Positions 1 to 8,580 of a stretch of DNA of 64,000 nucleotides are shown here, piece after piece. Source of the stretch: Thermocaproicibacter sp041859875 (GTDB taxonomy: Bacteria > Bacillota > Clostridia > Oscillospirales > Acutalibacteraceae); assembly GCA_041859875.1 (NCBI GenBank), contig JBFLFY010000008.1, positions 15,211 through 79,210 of the forward strand. Reading direction: 5' to 3'. The notes below the pieces were generated by a model. That model had not been told where the DNA came from. It ran no database searches and saw only the letters and a list, made by a program, of their open reading frames with translations. A program made the position numbers and the translations under genes. How positions within the stretch are numbered: position 1 is the stretch's first letter; every line of letters begins with the position of its first letter.

Positions 1-558
1 TGCAACAACCAAGTCATACCCAGCGCCGTTTTCAATTTTGCTGCGCAGCGCATCTGTTACAAATCCTTTATTTCCGTTGGAGCCATCATCCGTCATAACA
101 GTCAGGCTGTCGCTTGCTGAACGCATTTCATCTTCCAGTATAACAATCTCTTTGCTGCGGAAGCCAGCTATCATGTCCACTTTTGTTCCAGCCTGATGAA
201 GTGCTTTTGCCTGCGGGTATGCGATTGCACATCCGGCGCCGCCGCCAATAACAGCAGCTTTGTGGTAACCTTCCAACTGGCTCGGCTTTCCAAGCGGACC
301 AATAAAGTCGAGCAATGCGTCGCCTTCATTCAGCTGGTCAAGCAGCATGGTCGTTTTTCCGACGATTTGGTAAATAATTGTAATGGTTCCCTTTTTGCGG
401 TCATAGTCCGCAATCGTCAGTGGAATGCGCTCGCCGTGCTCGTTTACCCGTAAGATGATAAACTCACCCGCCTGAGCTTTTTTCGCAATGTACGGTGCAT
501 CAATAACCATAAGCGTTATGGAGTCGTTGAGCTTGCGTTTCTGAAGAATTTGAAACAT
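1..558 (-). CDS. nfnA: NfnA-like FAD/NAD-binding ferredoxin-NADP reductase subunit (partial, C-terminus outside window)
   Basis: The 186 visible codons start at an ATG behind an AGGAAG ribosome binding site and run off the left edge. The protein opens MFQILQKRKLND, has the FAD-binding PLTIADYD segment near residue 76 and a glycine-rich GGGAGCAIAYPQAK nucleotide-binding turn. This is the layout of the sulfide/dihydroorotate-dehydrogenase-like electron transfer family, whose clostridial members are the small FAD/[2Fe-2S] subunit of the electron-bifurcating NADH-dependent ferredoxin:NADP+ oxidoreductase. The iron-sulfur part and the partner large subunit would lie beyond position 1. PyrK and GltD-associated paralogues share the fold, so the precise partner is inferred. 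Confidence 0.75.
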   Translation of the reverse strand, partial: MFQILQKRKLNDSITLMVIDAPYIAKKAQAGEFIILRVNEHGERIPLTIADYDRKKGTITIIYQIVGKTTMLLDQLNEGDALLDFIGPLGKPSQLEGYHKAAVIGGGAGCAIAYPQAKALHQAGTKVDMIAGFRSKEIVILEDEMRSASDSLTVMTDDGSNGNKGFVTDALRSKIENGAGYDLVVA

Positions 559-676
559 CGTGTCACTTCCTGTTCAAAAATTATGGTTTGTTAAATTTCA
601 TACGAATATATTATATACATATTCGGCTTTATTTTGCAAATTATTTTCTTTACATTTTTCCTGCCATAAGCAAGGA

Positions 677-710
677 AAAACCGAGTGAGCCAAAATGCCC
701 ACTCGGTTTT
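677..710 (-). terminator. Intrinsic terminator after spoIVA
   Basis: An 11-bp perfect stem (AAAACCGAGTG with CACTCGGTTTT) around a 12-nt loop lies 10 bases past the spoIVA stop and gives a U-tract on the minus strand. The A/T symmetry means it could also act on plus-strand transcripts. Confidence 0.85.
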
Positions 711-719
711 ATAAAAGCT

Positions 720-2198
720 TTATAGAATAATACAGATTAGCCCGTTGCAGCCTTCGTTAATAATCCGTTCAATCGTTTCACGCACCTTTTCGCGCGCATC
801 CTCCGGCATTCGCGTCAGCTTGTTATGCAGGCCTTCATTCACCAGCTCGTGCAAGCTCTTCCCGAAAATGTTGGAATCCCAAATCTGCGACGGATTTGAT
901 TCAAACTCTTTGAGGATAAAATCAATTAAGTCCTGTGACTGCTGCTCCGAACCAACGATTGGGGTGATTTCAGTCGTAATGCGCGTTTTCATCATGTGGA
1001 CGGAAGGAGCCGCAGCCTTCAGACGGATTCCGTACCGCCCGCCCTGGTGGATAATTTCCGGCTCATCCAGCGTAAGTTCGTCTATGCCTGGCATAACAAT
1101 TCCATAGCCGGTCTCCTCCGCATCCTGGTAAGCCGCGCTGATTTTGTCGTATGTTTTTTTCATATCGGCCATCTTCAGCATGCAGTCCATTAACGTGCCT
1201 TCATTGTTAATCTCAAGGCCCGTCTTTTCGCCCAAAACTTTATAAAACAGATTTGGCTGGAGGCTGACCGCTATTCTTGCACACCCGGTGCCAAGGCTAA
1301 TAGAGGCGGTTTTCGCTTGTGTAACATATTCACATGCACCCATTCCAGTCACAATTTTGTCAACATCGCTTATTTTGAAGACGTTTTCTGCAGACTGGCG
1401 TATACAAGTATAAACTGCGCTGCGGAGCCAATGATCCTTTTCCAGGGAAGAAATCCAGCGAGGCATTTCAAAACGGACTTCTCGGATTGGAAATTCAAAA
1501 AGAATCTTTGCCAAAATGTTTTGGATTTCCGCTTCGTCCATGTTAAGGCAGTTAACTGCCAACACAGGTACACCGTATTTTCCCTGAAGTCTTGCACACA
1601 GGGCAGCCGCGTCCTCCGTTGTTGGGTCTACACAGTTAACCAGAACAATAAACGGTTTGTTAATTTTCTTCAGTTCGTCTATAACGCGCTCTTCCGCTTC
1701 TTCATATTCAGCGCGCGGAATGTCGCTGATGCTTCCGTCCGTTGTAATGACCAGGCCAATAGTAGAGTGCTCGGTAATAACCTTTTTTGTTCCGATTTCC
1801 GCCGCCATATTAAACGGAATTGGTTCATCGTACCAAGGCGTTTTAACCATACGCGGATTGTCGTTTTCAATATAGCCCAGCGCACTTGGAACGATATACC
1901 CTACGCAGTCAATCAGCCGTACAGAAAAAGTAGCGCTGTCGTCAATGTGCACGGTAACCGCCTGCTCCGGAATAAACTTTGGCTCCGTGGTCATAATCGT
2001 CCGGCCGGCAGCAGACTGAGGCATCTCATCGATTGCTCTTTCGCGGGTATACTGAGAATCCATATTCGGCACGACAACGGTATCCATAAACCGCTTAATG
2101 AAAGTTGATTTGCCGGTCCTGACCGGGCCGACGACCCCTATGTAAATATCCCCGTTCGTGCGTTCGGAGATATCCCGGTAAATGTTGCGTTCTTCCAT
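720..2198 (-). CDS. spoIVA: Stage IV sporulation protein A, coat morphogenetic ATPase
   Basis: SpoIVA forms the basement layer of the spore coat on the outer forespore membrane by ATP-driven polymerisation. The 492-residue product has the family's usual length. It shows the divergent Walker A GPVRTGKST at residues 24-32, downstream switch-like motifs (DDSATFSVRLIDCVGY near 90) and the conserved hydrophobic C-terminus ending in CNGLICIIL that meets SpoVM on the membrane. The ATG follows a strong GGGGAGG site. It is the last gene of a sporulation cluster with spoVM and a DUF3794-LysM protein. A SigmaE-like minus-10 lies upstream, which fits mother-cell expression. Confidence 0.97.
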   Translation of the reverse strand: MEERNIYRDISERTNGDIYIGVVGPVRTGKSTFIKRFMDTVVVPNMDSQYTRERAIDEMPQSAAGRTIMTTEPKFIPEQAVTVHIDDSATFSVRLIDCVGYIVPSALGYIENDNPRMVKTPWYDEPIPFNMAAEIGTKKVITEHSTIGLVITTDGSISDIPRAEYEEAEERVIDELKKINKPFIVLVNCVDPTTEDAAALCARLQGKYGVPVLAVNCLNMDEAEIQNILAKILFEFPIREVRFEMPRWISSLEKDHWLRSAVYTCIRQSAENVFKISDVDKIVTGMGACEYVTQAKTASISLGTGCARIAVSLQPNLFYKVLGEKTGLEINNEGTLMDCMLKMADMKKTYDKISAAYQDAEETGYGIVMPGIDELTLDEPEIIHQGGRYGIRLKAAAPSVHMMKTRITTEITPIVGSEQQSQDLIDFILKEFESNPSQIWDSNIFGKSLHELVNEGLHNKLTRMPEDAREKVRETIERIINEGCNGLICIIL

Positions 2199-2235
2199 TT
2201 TTGCCTCCCCTTCCGGCAGAGAATATTTCTGTTGG

Positions 2236-2243
2236 ACTGTATG
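2236..2243 (-). promoter_or_regulatory. Candidate SigmaE minus-10 element for spoIVA
   Basis: On the minus strand the octamer CATACAGT matches the SigmaE minus-10 consensus CATACAnT and lies about 38 bases upstream of the spoIVA start. An ATATA-containing minus-35-like patch is present, but its spacing is 17-18 bases where about 14-15 is expected, so the call is tentative. Confidence 0.35.
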
Positions 2244-2265
2244 ATATTTTCAGAACCGATGTATA

Positions 2266-3798
2266 TCACATGGGAATCAGCAGCATCCCCCTGTTCTCAA
2301 CAGCATCGCCAGAAAGCCCGTTCTCTGCTTTAATCTCTTCTGCAGAGGTGCGGTATTCCCGCGCAATATTCCAAAGGCTTTCGCCTGCATCGGCAAAGTA
2401 AAGGCAAAGTGGAGAGTCCTCGTCACGCGGAAGCGGTTTTGTTTCATCTGCAGTAACTGCGGCAACCGCTTTGTAACTGATACGCTGTGAAACTTCAGTG
2501 CGAATGCGGAGTTCTGTTTTAACTTCAATCCCAGTTCCGGAAATACGATAGCTGACCGCACCAACGGAAACATCTGCGCTGCACTTCAGCTCTCCTGTAG
2601 ACGTACAGGGCATTTCATGATCAAAATCAATTAGGCGCTCAAAATAGAACGGGGCTCCTTCTGTGTTTAAAGCCAAAACGCACAGACTGTACTTGCCATT
2701 CAGAGTTATTTTTCCTTCGGCGCCCTGTGCTTCTGCATTTGCCATTTCACTCCAAACGTCGATTACTTTTCCGACCGGATTATCATCCATGCTGATTTCG
2801 GTCTTGTGCGTCAAGGAGTCCTTTAGAATTTCAGAAATGTTTTCAAGTACCTTTTGCTTTGCGTCAATGTTCAATTCATATTTTCTGGAATAAATATCGC
2901 TTACCAGCGAGGTTTCTTTTTTTTGGTACGCCTGCGCCGAAGCGTGAATCTTAATTTGCGTATCAAAGTAGAATTTTTCTCCGGAGTAGTCGCTCTTAAT
3001 CTGCGCCTCCACCCCCGTGACCATAAGCCGGACCATGCAAAGGCTGTCATCTGCGGCTCCTGCACAGTCGAGCATCTGTGTAAACGGAATAGAGTACTCC
3101 ATTGTTTCCAGTGTGCTTGTTTCCCCTGCCGTCATATATAGGAATTTAACGTTTGCCTCGCCTTTTGTCATCAGTTTACCGGAAGCTATTTTGAACTCCT
3201 GCAGGTTTACATACGCATCTGCACGAACAATGGAATCAACTGGCGGCTTTCCCTGACCAAGTTCCAGTACTTCATCTACACTGAACTGCTGCTGTGCAAA
3301 ACCAACCAGCTGGCTTATGGAAACCTGTGATTTTTGCTGCTCAATGTCATCGCCCGTAACGTTGCTTACAATGTCTTCCTGGCCAGTAGAAATGACTTTG
3401 GCACAAAGAGAAAATGCGCCGTGTACATTCAGGCGGCGTGGGCTGGAAGCTCGACAGTTTACATATTCTACCCGCGGCGACGCAAGGATCAAAGCATTTT
3501 CAGCCTGTTGTTTTAAAGCAATTTCAGCTGAAAAGGAATCATCCGTTTCGCAGCACCGGACGCACTTTCCATCAGGATCAAGATAAAAGATCTTTACGTC
3601 ATAGCTGCCGTCCAGCATTAAGCGATCTCCGGTAATACTCTGTGAGGAAATTTTCGGATAAATCTGGCACTTCAGGATTCGCTGAATATCAGGGCAATAG
3701 TCAGGAAGATTGATGTCTATGTCTACCGGCTGTTCCTGGCAGCCATCAAAAATGACTTCACCGACAGCAATCCTTTCGCGCTCAAGCATATAATCCAT
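2266..3798 (-). CDS. DUF3794 (SPOCS) and LysM domain protein, probable coat/cortex-associated factor
   Basis: The 510-residue protein carries DUF3794/SPOCS-type beta modules. A first module opens at residue 1 (LPDYCPDIQRILKC near 30) and related modules follow across about 170-430. A C-terminal LysM module (about 462-509, DAGESLWNIAREYRTSAEEI) should bind peptidoglycan. Proteins of this build sit beside spoIVA in many clostridia, and SafA and SpoVID of Bacillus combine similar SPOCS and LysM modules to tie coat to cortex. The start follows an AAGGAG site. The biochemical role is inferred from domains and neighbours. Confidence 0.85.
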   Translation of the reverse strand: MDYMLERERIAVGEVIFDGCQEQPVDIDINLPDYCPDIQRILKCQIYPKISSQSITGDRLMLDGSYDVKIFYLDPDGKCVRCCETDDSFSAEIALKQQAENALILASPRVEYVNCRASSPRRLNVHGAFSLCAKVISTGQEDIVSNVTGDDIEQQKSQVSISQLVGFAQQQFSVDEVLELGQGKPPVDSIVRADAYVNLQEFKIASGKLMTKGEANVKFLYMTAGETSTLETMEYSIPFTQMLDCAGAADDSLCMVRLMVTGVEAQIKSDYSGEKFYFDTQIKIHASAQAYQKKETSLVSDIYSRKYELNIDAKQKVLENISEILKDSLTHKTEISMDDNPVGKVIDVWSEMANAEAQGAEGKITLNGKYSLCVLALNTEGAPFYFERLIDFDHEMPCTSTGELKCSADVSVGAVSYRISGTGIEVKTELRIRTEVSQRISYKAVAAVTADETKPLPRDEDSPLCLYFADAGESLWNIAREYRTSAEEIKAENGLSGDAVENRGMLLIPM

Positions 3799-3869
3799 AA
3801 AGGTCTCTCCTTTTCCTGTTTCTAAGTAATGGTATTCGAAACTCGTCTGATTTATTACCCTCAGACAGA

Positions 3870-3904
3870 AAAAAAGCGGAGCGGTTTTGAAAAAACCGTT
3901 CCGT
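3870..3904 (-). terminator. Intrinsic terminator downstream of spoVM
   Basis: A 12-bp stem with one G-U pair (CGGAACGGTTTT with AAAACCGCTCCG on the minus strand) is followed by a run of seven Ts. It ends the transcript carrying spoVM and separates it from the DUF3794-LysM and spoIVA unit. Confidence 0.8.
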
Positions 3905-3942
3905 TCAGAAAAAGGACCTGCTATTTATTTTCAGCCGTATCT

Positions 3943-4023
3943 TTACTGCTCCTTTTTAATATTAAACATCTTCCGCAGAACAAAGCTCCAAAACTTTGAA
4001 CCCTTTACAACAACCACTTTCAT
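3943..4023 (-). CDS. spoVM: Stage V sporulation protein M, 26-residue amphipathic helix
   Basis: An ATG behind a perfect GGAGG site opens a 26-codon frame beginning MKVVVVKGSKFW and ending FNIKKEQ. Length, the MK-hydrophobic start, the central aromatic/leucine helix and the basic end (RKMFNIKK) match clostridial SpoVM, which recognises the positively curved forespore membrane and recruits SpoIVA. Position adds support: B. subtilis spoVM also lies next to thiN, rsgA, prkC and prpC, and here it is additionally upstream of spoIVA. It has its own terminator. It is too short for common length cutoffs, so automatic annotation could easily miss it. Confidence 0.88.
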   Translation of the reverse strand: MKVVVVKGSKFWSFVLRKMFNIKKEQ

Positions 4024-4048
4024 AGTACAGACCTCCATTAAGTATTGT

Positions 4049-4210
4049 TCAGCATCGATTGAGAAGGGCAATGCCCAGTGCAATCATGATAACTGCCGCA
4101 ACAAAAAGGATAAATCCAACGGGGCAGAAGCAAGAAATTGCAAGCCCAACTCCGAAAACAACGCAGTAGCGGGGCCATGTGATTCTGCCACAGTTTCTGC
4201 GATTCCACAT
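4049..4210 (-). CDS. Small cysteine-containing membrane protein of unknown function
   Basis: A 53-codon frame starts MWNRRNCGRITW behind an AAAGGCGGTG site. It contains two close hydrophobic stretches (about residues 13-30 and 32-49) separated only by CPVG, so it is probably a helical hairpin in the membrane. A longer in-frame start at 4288 lacks a clear ribosome binding site. It lies between thiN and spoVM in the same direction. I do not recognise a family; a sporulation role is only suggested by position. Confidence 0.5.
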   Translation of the reverse strand: MWNRRNCGRITWPRYCVVFGVGLAISCFCPVGFILFVAAVIMIALGIALLNRC

Positions 4211-4291
4211 ATTATTCCGCACCGCCTTTGCTTCGCTTTTTGCGATTAATACAGTATATACACCATAAAGCAATCGTGTGCAGAACATATT

Positions 4292-4927
4292 TTACTGCTG
4301 AACGATTATGAGCGCACAGCCGTTGTGCAGGGTAACCTGTGTAACATCATCCAAAATGCGGTTACTTACGCCAAGCGGAATATCCGAATACAAAATTGCA
4401 TGATTAAGCGGGTACTGCAGACCGGTGTAAGAAACCTCGCAGGAAGCACAGCCAAACGGGAAAACTGAAAGTGTTGCGTCTTTCATGTTCCTTAATGTCA
4501 ATCGGCCTCCATTCAAGATAAAAAACTGCCGGGAACCATCTTGTATCACGGCTTTACAGCCCTGCTTGCTCAAGTGCTGCAACACGCTGAGGCTTGCAAT
4601 GGAATGGTCAAACCGGGCGCCGCCGATTACCCCATAAAACTCAAATACACGGCATCCACGGCGAAGGCCTTCTTTTGTAGCTGCAAATGTGTCGGTATCA
4701 TCTTTCTCAACCGGAAGGCGAACAGTTTCTATATCATCAGGAAGTGGGTTCTGTACCGAGTCGAAGTCGCCAATAAGTAAATCCGGCCGAATCCCAAATT
4801 TGGCGGCATTGTCATAACCGCCGTCAGCGCAGATTACAAGGCGTTTCCGCAAATCAATGTCTTGGAACGGATTTTCTTCCAGCGGAACAGAGCCAATAAT
4901 GGTACAGATGTATTTTAATTCTTCCAT
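4292..4927 (-). CDS. thiN: Thiamine pyrophosphokinase
   Basis: It converts thiamine and ATP to thiamine diphosphate. The 211-residue protein shows the family signature ICADGGYDNAAKFGIRPDLLIGDFDS (residues about 32-57) followed by EKDDTDT for Mg-ATP binding, then IGGARFDHSIASL for thiamine binding. The start codon overlaps the end of rsgA by 13 bases, so the two are probably translated together. B. subtilis has the same rsgA/thiN/spoVM order, but its rpe gene between rsgA and thiN is missing here. Confidence 0.95.
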   Translation of the reverse strand: MEELKYICTIIGSVPLEENPFQDIDLRKRLVICADGGYDNAAKFGIRPDLLIGDFDSVQNPLPDDIETVRLPVEKDDTDTFAATKEGLRRGCRVFEFYGVIGGARFDHSIASLSVLQHLSKQGCKAVIQDGSRQFFILNGGRLTLRNMKDATLSVFPFGCASCEVSYTGLQYPLNHAILYSDIPLGVSNRILDDVTQVTLHNGCALIIVQQ

Positions 4928-5802
4928 GATTTCTTCTCTTTCATCTCCCGAAAAAATTCAACATAGCTCTTATGTCGAGATAGGCTAATCTTCCCCTCGC
5001 GAACAGCCTCTAACACCGCACAGCCTTTCTCACAGGTATGGGTGCAGGAAGTAAACCGGCAGTGCCCCAAATATGGAAGGAACTCGCGGAAGCAATATGG
5101 AAGGTTCTCTTTCGTAACTGCACAAAAGAAATCCGCATCCAAAGAAGAAAAGCCGGGTGTGTCAATCACATACCCTCCATCTTTCAGCTTTAGAAGCTCT
5201 ACCTGTCGTGTGGTATGCCTGCCCCGTCCTAATTTGTGGCTTATTTCACCAGTCTGCAAACTCAGGCCGTGAAACATGCTGTTCAGTAAAGTCGATTTCC
5301 CGACCCCGGAATTTCCGGTAAGGGCTGTTACTTTGCCAGAAAATATTTTTTTGGTCTCGGCAACTCCCTCTCCGCTTACTGAAGAAACACAAAAAAGCCG
5401 AATCCCGGCCTTTCCGTATATTTCGGAAAGCGGTTCGGCACTTTGCAGGTCCGCCTTAGAAATAACAAGCACCGGTTCAATGCCGGCAGCCTCAGCTTCA
5501 GCTGTCATGCGGTCAATCACAAGGGAATTTGGCACAGGTTCACAAGTAGAAACAACAATAACAAGCTGGTCAATGTTTGCAACCGGCGGGCGCAGCAGAG
5601 AATTCCGGCGAGGCATAATTTCTTCTATTTCACCAGTGCCATCCTGAGAAACACCAATTTTTACATGGTCACCTGCAAGGGGTGTCATTCCTTTTTTTCG
5701 AAAGATTCCCCTTGCATGGCACTCTTCAATGCCATCCGGTGTTTCCACGTAATAAAAGCCGCCAATTCCTTTTCGAATCAATCCATTTAAATATTCTTTC
5801 AT
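4915..5802 (-). CDS. rsgA: Ribosome small subunit-dependent GTPase A
   Basis: RsgA (CpgA) is a late 30S assembly checkpoint GTPase. The order of G motifs is circularly permuted, as the family requires: SKAD at 115-118, P-loop GNSGVGKST at 163-171, and DTPG at 214-217, after an N-terminal OB fold. The C-terminal zinc site is C248-x4-C253-x-H255-x5-C261. I chose the ATG at 5802 (295 residues, MKEYLNGLIRKG), 10 bases after the prkC stop, over one at 5892 inside prkC that would add a non-homologous 30-residue extension. CpgA is a known PrkC substrate in Bacillus, which fits the neighbour. Confidence 0.94.
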   Translation of the reverse strand: MKEYLNGLIRKGIGGFYYVETPDGIEECHARGIFRKKGMTPLAGDHVKIGVSQDGTGEIEEIMPRRNSLLRPPVANIDQLVIVVSTCEPVPNSLVIDRMTAEAEAAGIEPVLVISKADLQSAEPLSEIYGKAGIRLFCVSSVSGEGVAETKKIFSGKVTALTGNSGVGKSTLLNSMFHGLSLQTGEISHKLGRGRHTTRQVELLKLKDGGYVIDTPGFSSLDADFFCAVTKENLPYCFREFLPYLGHCRFTSCTHTCEKGCAVLEAVREGKISLSRHKSYVEFFREMKEKKSWKN

Positions 5803-5812
5803 AGCTGCCGGC

Positions 5813-7828
5813 TCACGGATTTTTGCTGCTGGTCGTTTGGCTGCTTGATCCGTTGCCTGAGCTGCCTGAAGTATACGGATAGGAATTTTCAAGTTTTGGC
5901 TTCCCTGTATTAAAATTGAGAGTATAAATGCGGTATTTACTGTTGTCCAGCGTAATCACAAGATTATGCGTTCCGGTATAATTGGAATAGGTCAGCTGCG
6001 TTGTCGGGTTATAAGTGGAGTTGACCGTCAGTGTTTTGTCAAGGCTGCCGTCCAGATAAGCTCTTAAAACGATGTCATGCGAAACGCCTTTTGGAAGATC
6101 CACATAAACATCTACCGCTTTAGAAGAAGCATTTCCAGAACTTACCGTCAGATTCACTTTTGTACCTTTATCTACCTTAACACCGTTGAGAGGGTCGGTA
6201 GAAAGGATGGTATCTTTCGGCTTTCCACTGTCATCCTCATATTTTTTCTGGCCAACTGTAAGGCCAGCGGCTATAATTTTGGACTCTGCATCTGAAAGCG
6301 TGTCACCGGAAACATCCGGAACTGCAACTTTCTGGTCCACTTTTCCGGAGCTGACATAAACCTTAACTTCAGTTCCCTTAGCAACCTGGGTCCCTGCCGC
6401 AGGGTCTGTACTGACAACGCTGCCTTCCGAAATATTGTCATCCGCAACCGTGCTGATTGTATACTTTAAGCCAAGGCCATCCAGAGCTGCCGTGGCTTCA
6501 TCCTTTGACTTGTTTGTTAAGTCCGGCATAGAAACTTTTTCACCGCCGGAACTTACCACAAGCGTTACATCCGCATTTGATTTCACCGTAATGTTTGCTT
6601 TTGGCGTCTGCGATAGGATAGTGCCAACCGGATGGTTGGCATCTGCCTTGTCTTCTTTTTTAAATTTGAAGGAGTACGAAGGTGAGCTGGAATTTACAAC
6701 GTCATTATACATTTTGCCAACAAAATTTGGCATAGGAATGTCAGTTGGCTTGGACCCATTGCCTTTTGTAAAAGCAAAAATAGCAATTGCAATGACAACA
6801 ATAAGGAAAGCCGCAGCAATACCGGCAATTACAAAAAGAGATTTCCGCTTTTTTTTCTTTGCCGGGGCATGGTCCGCCTCTTCTACATAGTCGTAATTAT
6901 CGTTATAATAAGGCTGCTCGGTGTTTTTTGCGGAATCAATCGCGTCAATATATTTCGTCGGTTTCTCATCAATAAAATATTTATACTGAAAACGTGCGCT
7001 TGGGTTACGACGGAATTCTTCAATATCGCGCAGCATTTCCGCAGCCGACTGGTAACGCTGCTTTGGATCTTTCTGCATTGCCTTCAGAGTGATTTCTTCC
7101 AGCCCTTCCGGAATAGTAGAATCAATATCGCGCAGAGGCTTCGGATCTGTTTGGAGCTGCATAATAGCAACCGAAACGGCATTGTCTGCTTCAAACGGCA
7201 GGCGGCCGGTCAGCATCTCATAAAGCATAACGCCAACGGAATAAATATCGGTTTTTTCGTCTGTATAGTCGCCGCGAGCCTGTTCCGGAGCAATATAGTG
7301 TACGGAGCCAATTGCTTTATCCGTCATGGTGCGGGTTTCATTGTGCGAAAAACGCGCTATCCCAAAGTCTGTAACCTTTATTGTTCCATCCTGCAGCAGC
7401 ATGATATTCTGTGGCTTTATGTCACGATGTACAATGCCTTTGCCATGTGCATGCTCCAGCGCACGCAGAATCTGAACAATAAAGTGGAGAGCCTCTTTCC
7501 ATTTTATCTGCTTCTGCTGGTCAAGGTATTCTTTCAGCGTAATGCCGTCGATATATTCTTCCACAATATACTGAATGCGGTCTCCAATGCTAACATCGTA
7601 GACCTTAACAATATTGGGGTGTGAAAGTATGGCAATCGCTTTCGATTCATTGCGGAAGCGACGCAGGAATTCCGCATTCTGCGAAAATTCATCTTTCAGA
7701 ATTTTAACGGCAACCGTCCTGTCATCAATCGTATCGTAAGCACGGTAAACCACAGCCATTCCGCCTACACCGATGACCTCGTGGATTTCATAACGGCCGT
7801 CCAGACGCTTTCCCGTATACTTATCCAT
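5813..7828 (-). CDS. prkC: Membrane Ser/Thr protein kinase with three PASTA domains
   Basis: PrkC senses muropeptides and phosphorylates cytoplasmic targets in growth, cell-wall control and germination. The N-terminal Hanks-type kinase has the glycine loop IGVGGMAVVY, K42, HRDIKPQN at 134-141 and DFGIARF at 154-160. A basic stretch and a single transmembrane helix follow at about 330-355. Outside are three PASTA repeats (about 360-570), then a beta-rich, Ser/Thr-rich C-terminal part. The 671-residue length is typical. The ATG follows AAGGAG, and prpC lies immediately upstream in the transcript. Confidence 0.96.
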   Translation of the reverse strand: MDKYTGKRLDGRYEIHEVIGVGGMAVVYRAYDTIDDRTVAVKILKDEFSQNAEFLRRFRNESKAIAILSHPNIVKVYDVSIGDRIQYIVEEYIDGITLKEYLDQQKQIKWKEALHFIVQILRALEHAHGKGIVHRDIKPQNIMLLQDGTIKVTDFGIARFSHNETRTMTDKAIGSVHYIAPEQARGDYTDEKTDIYSVGVMLYEMLTGRLPFEADNAVSVAIMQLQTDPKPLRDIDSTIPEGLEEITLKAMQKDPKQRYQSAAEMLRDIEEFRRNPSARFQYKYFIDEKPTKYIDAIDSAKNTEQPYYNDNYDYVEEADHAPAKKKKRKSLFVIAGIAAAFLIVVIAIAIFAFTKGNGSKPTDIPMPNFVGKMYNDVVNSSSPSYSFKFKKEDKADANHPVGTILSQTPKANITVKSNADVTLVVSSGGEKVSMPDLTNKSKDEATAALDGLGLKYTISTVADDNISEGSVVSTDPAAGTQVAKGTEVKVYVSSGKVDQKVAVPDVSGDTLSDAESKIIAAGLTVGQKKYEDDSGKPKDTILSTDPLNGVKVDKGTKVNLTVSSGNASSKAVDVYVDLPKGVSHDIVLRAYLDGSLDKTLTVNSTYNPTTQLTYSNYTGTHNLVITLDNSKYRIYTLNFNTGKPKLENSYPYTSGSSGNGSSSQTTSSKNP

Positions 7829-7839
7829 GTTATCGCTCC

Positions 7840-8580
7840 TTAAACGGCTTGATCTTCAAGAACAACGACAGTAATATTGTCGCCGCCCCCCGCACTTTTT
7901 GCAAGCGCAACAAGCTTTTCCGTAAATTCTTTTCCACTATACTGCTGTGCCAAACCTAAAATCTGCTGTTCTTCTACATAGTTCGTAAGCCCATCTGTGC
8001 AGATAAGCAGCCGACACCCTTTGGGCGCAGGAATTTCACTGTAGTCTATGCGAAGAGAGGCTTCCACGCCAAGCGCTCTTGTAATAATATTTTTTTGTGG
8101 ATGAGTACGCGCCTGCTGCTCGGTTAAGTCGCCCTTATCCACCATTTCCTGTACCATAGAGTGATCTGTAGTCAAGCGGTGTATTTCATCAGCGGAAAGC
8201 AGGTAGGCGCGGCTGTCGCCAGCATGTGCAACGTGTATGAGTGAATCGGAAATAATAACGGCAACAACCGTCGTACCCATTCCGGTTAGGCTCACATCAT
8301 TGCCTGCCATATTATGCACTGCCTCATTTGCCTGCGTAACTGCAAGTGCAATCAGTTCCCGAATTGCATTGCTGTCCATGCCTTCATGGTAACCGGAAAG
8401 CATGGTCTCCGAAATTTTAGCCACAGCTGTATTGCTTGCTACACTTCCACCGTTTACACCGCCCATACCGTCACAGACAACAGCCCATGCGGCATTCTGT
8501 GAAAAAGTGCCACAGCGGCAGGCATCTTCATTCGATTTTCTGATAAGGCCAATATCACTTTGACTGAACGCTCTAAACAT
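7840..8580 (-). CDS. prpC: PP2C-type Ser/Thr phosphatase, partner of PrkC
   Basis: PrpC removes phosphates placed by PrkC. The 246-residue product has the PP2C metal-binding motifs VCDGMGGVNGG (about 34-44), GDSRAYL, DHSMV, CTDGLTNYV and GGGDNITVVVLE. I chose the ATG at 8580 (MFRAFSQSDIG), the canonical N-terminus, over an upstream in-frame codon inside rlmN. Its ATG overlaps the rlmN stop by 8 bases, and prkC begins 11 bases after it, so methyltransferase, phosphatase and kinase are translationally coupled. Confidence 0.95.
   Translation of the reverse strand: MFRAFSQSDIGLIRKSNEDACRCGTFSQNAAWAVVCDGMGGVNGGSVASNTAVAKISETMLSGYHEGMDSNAIRELIALAVTQANEAVHNMAGNDVSLTGMGTTVVAVIISDSLIHVAHAGDSRAYLLSADEIHRLTTDHSMVQEMVDKGDLTEQQARTHPQKNIITRALGVEASLRIDYSEIPAPKGCRLLICTDGLTNYVEEQQILGLAQQYSGKEFTEKLVALAKSAGGGDNITVVVLEDQAV

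Noticed and set aside
5803..5892. 30-residue N-terminal extension of rsgA
   Set aside because: It overlaps the end of prkC and is not part of the RsgA family; the ATG at 5802 gives the usual N-terminus.
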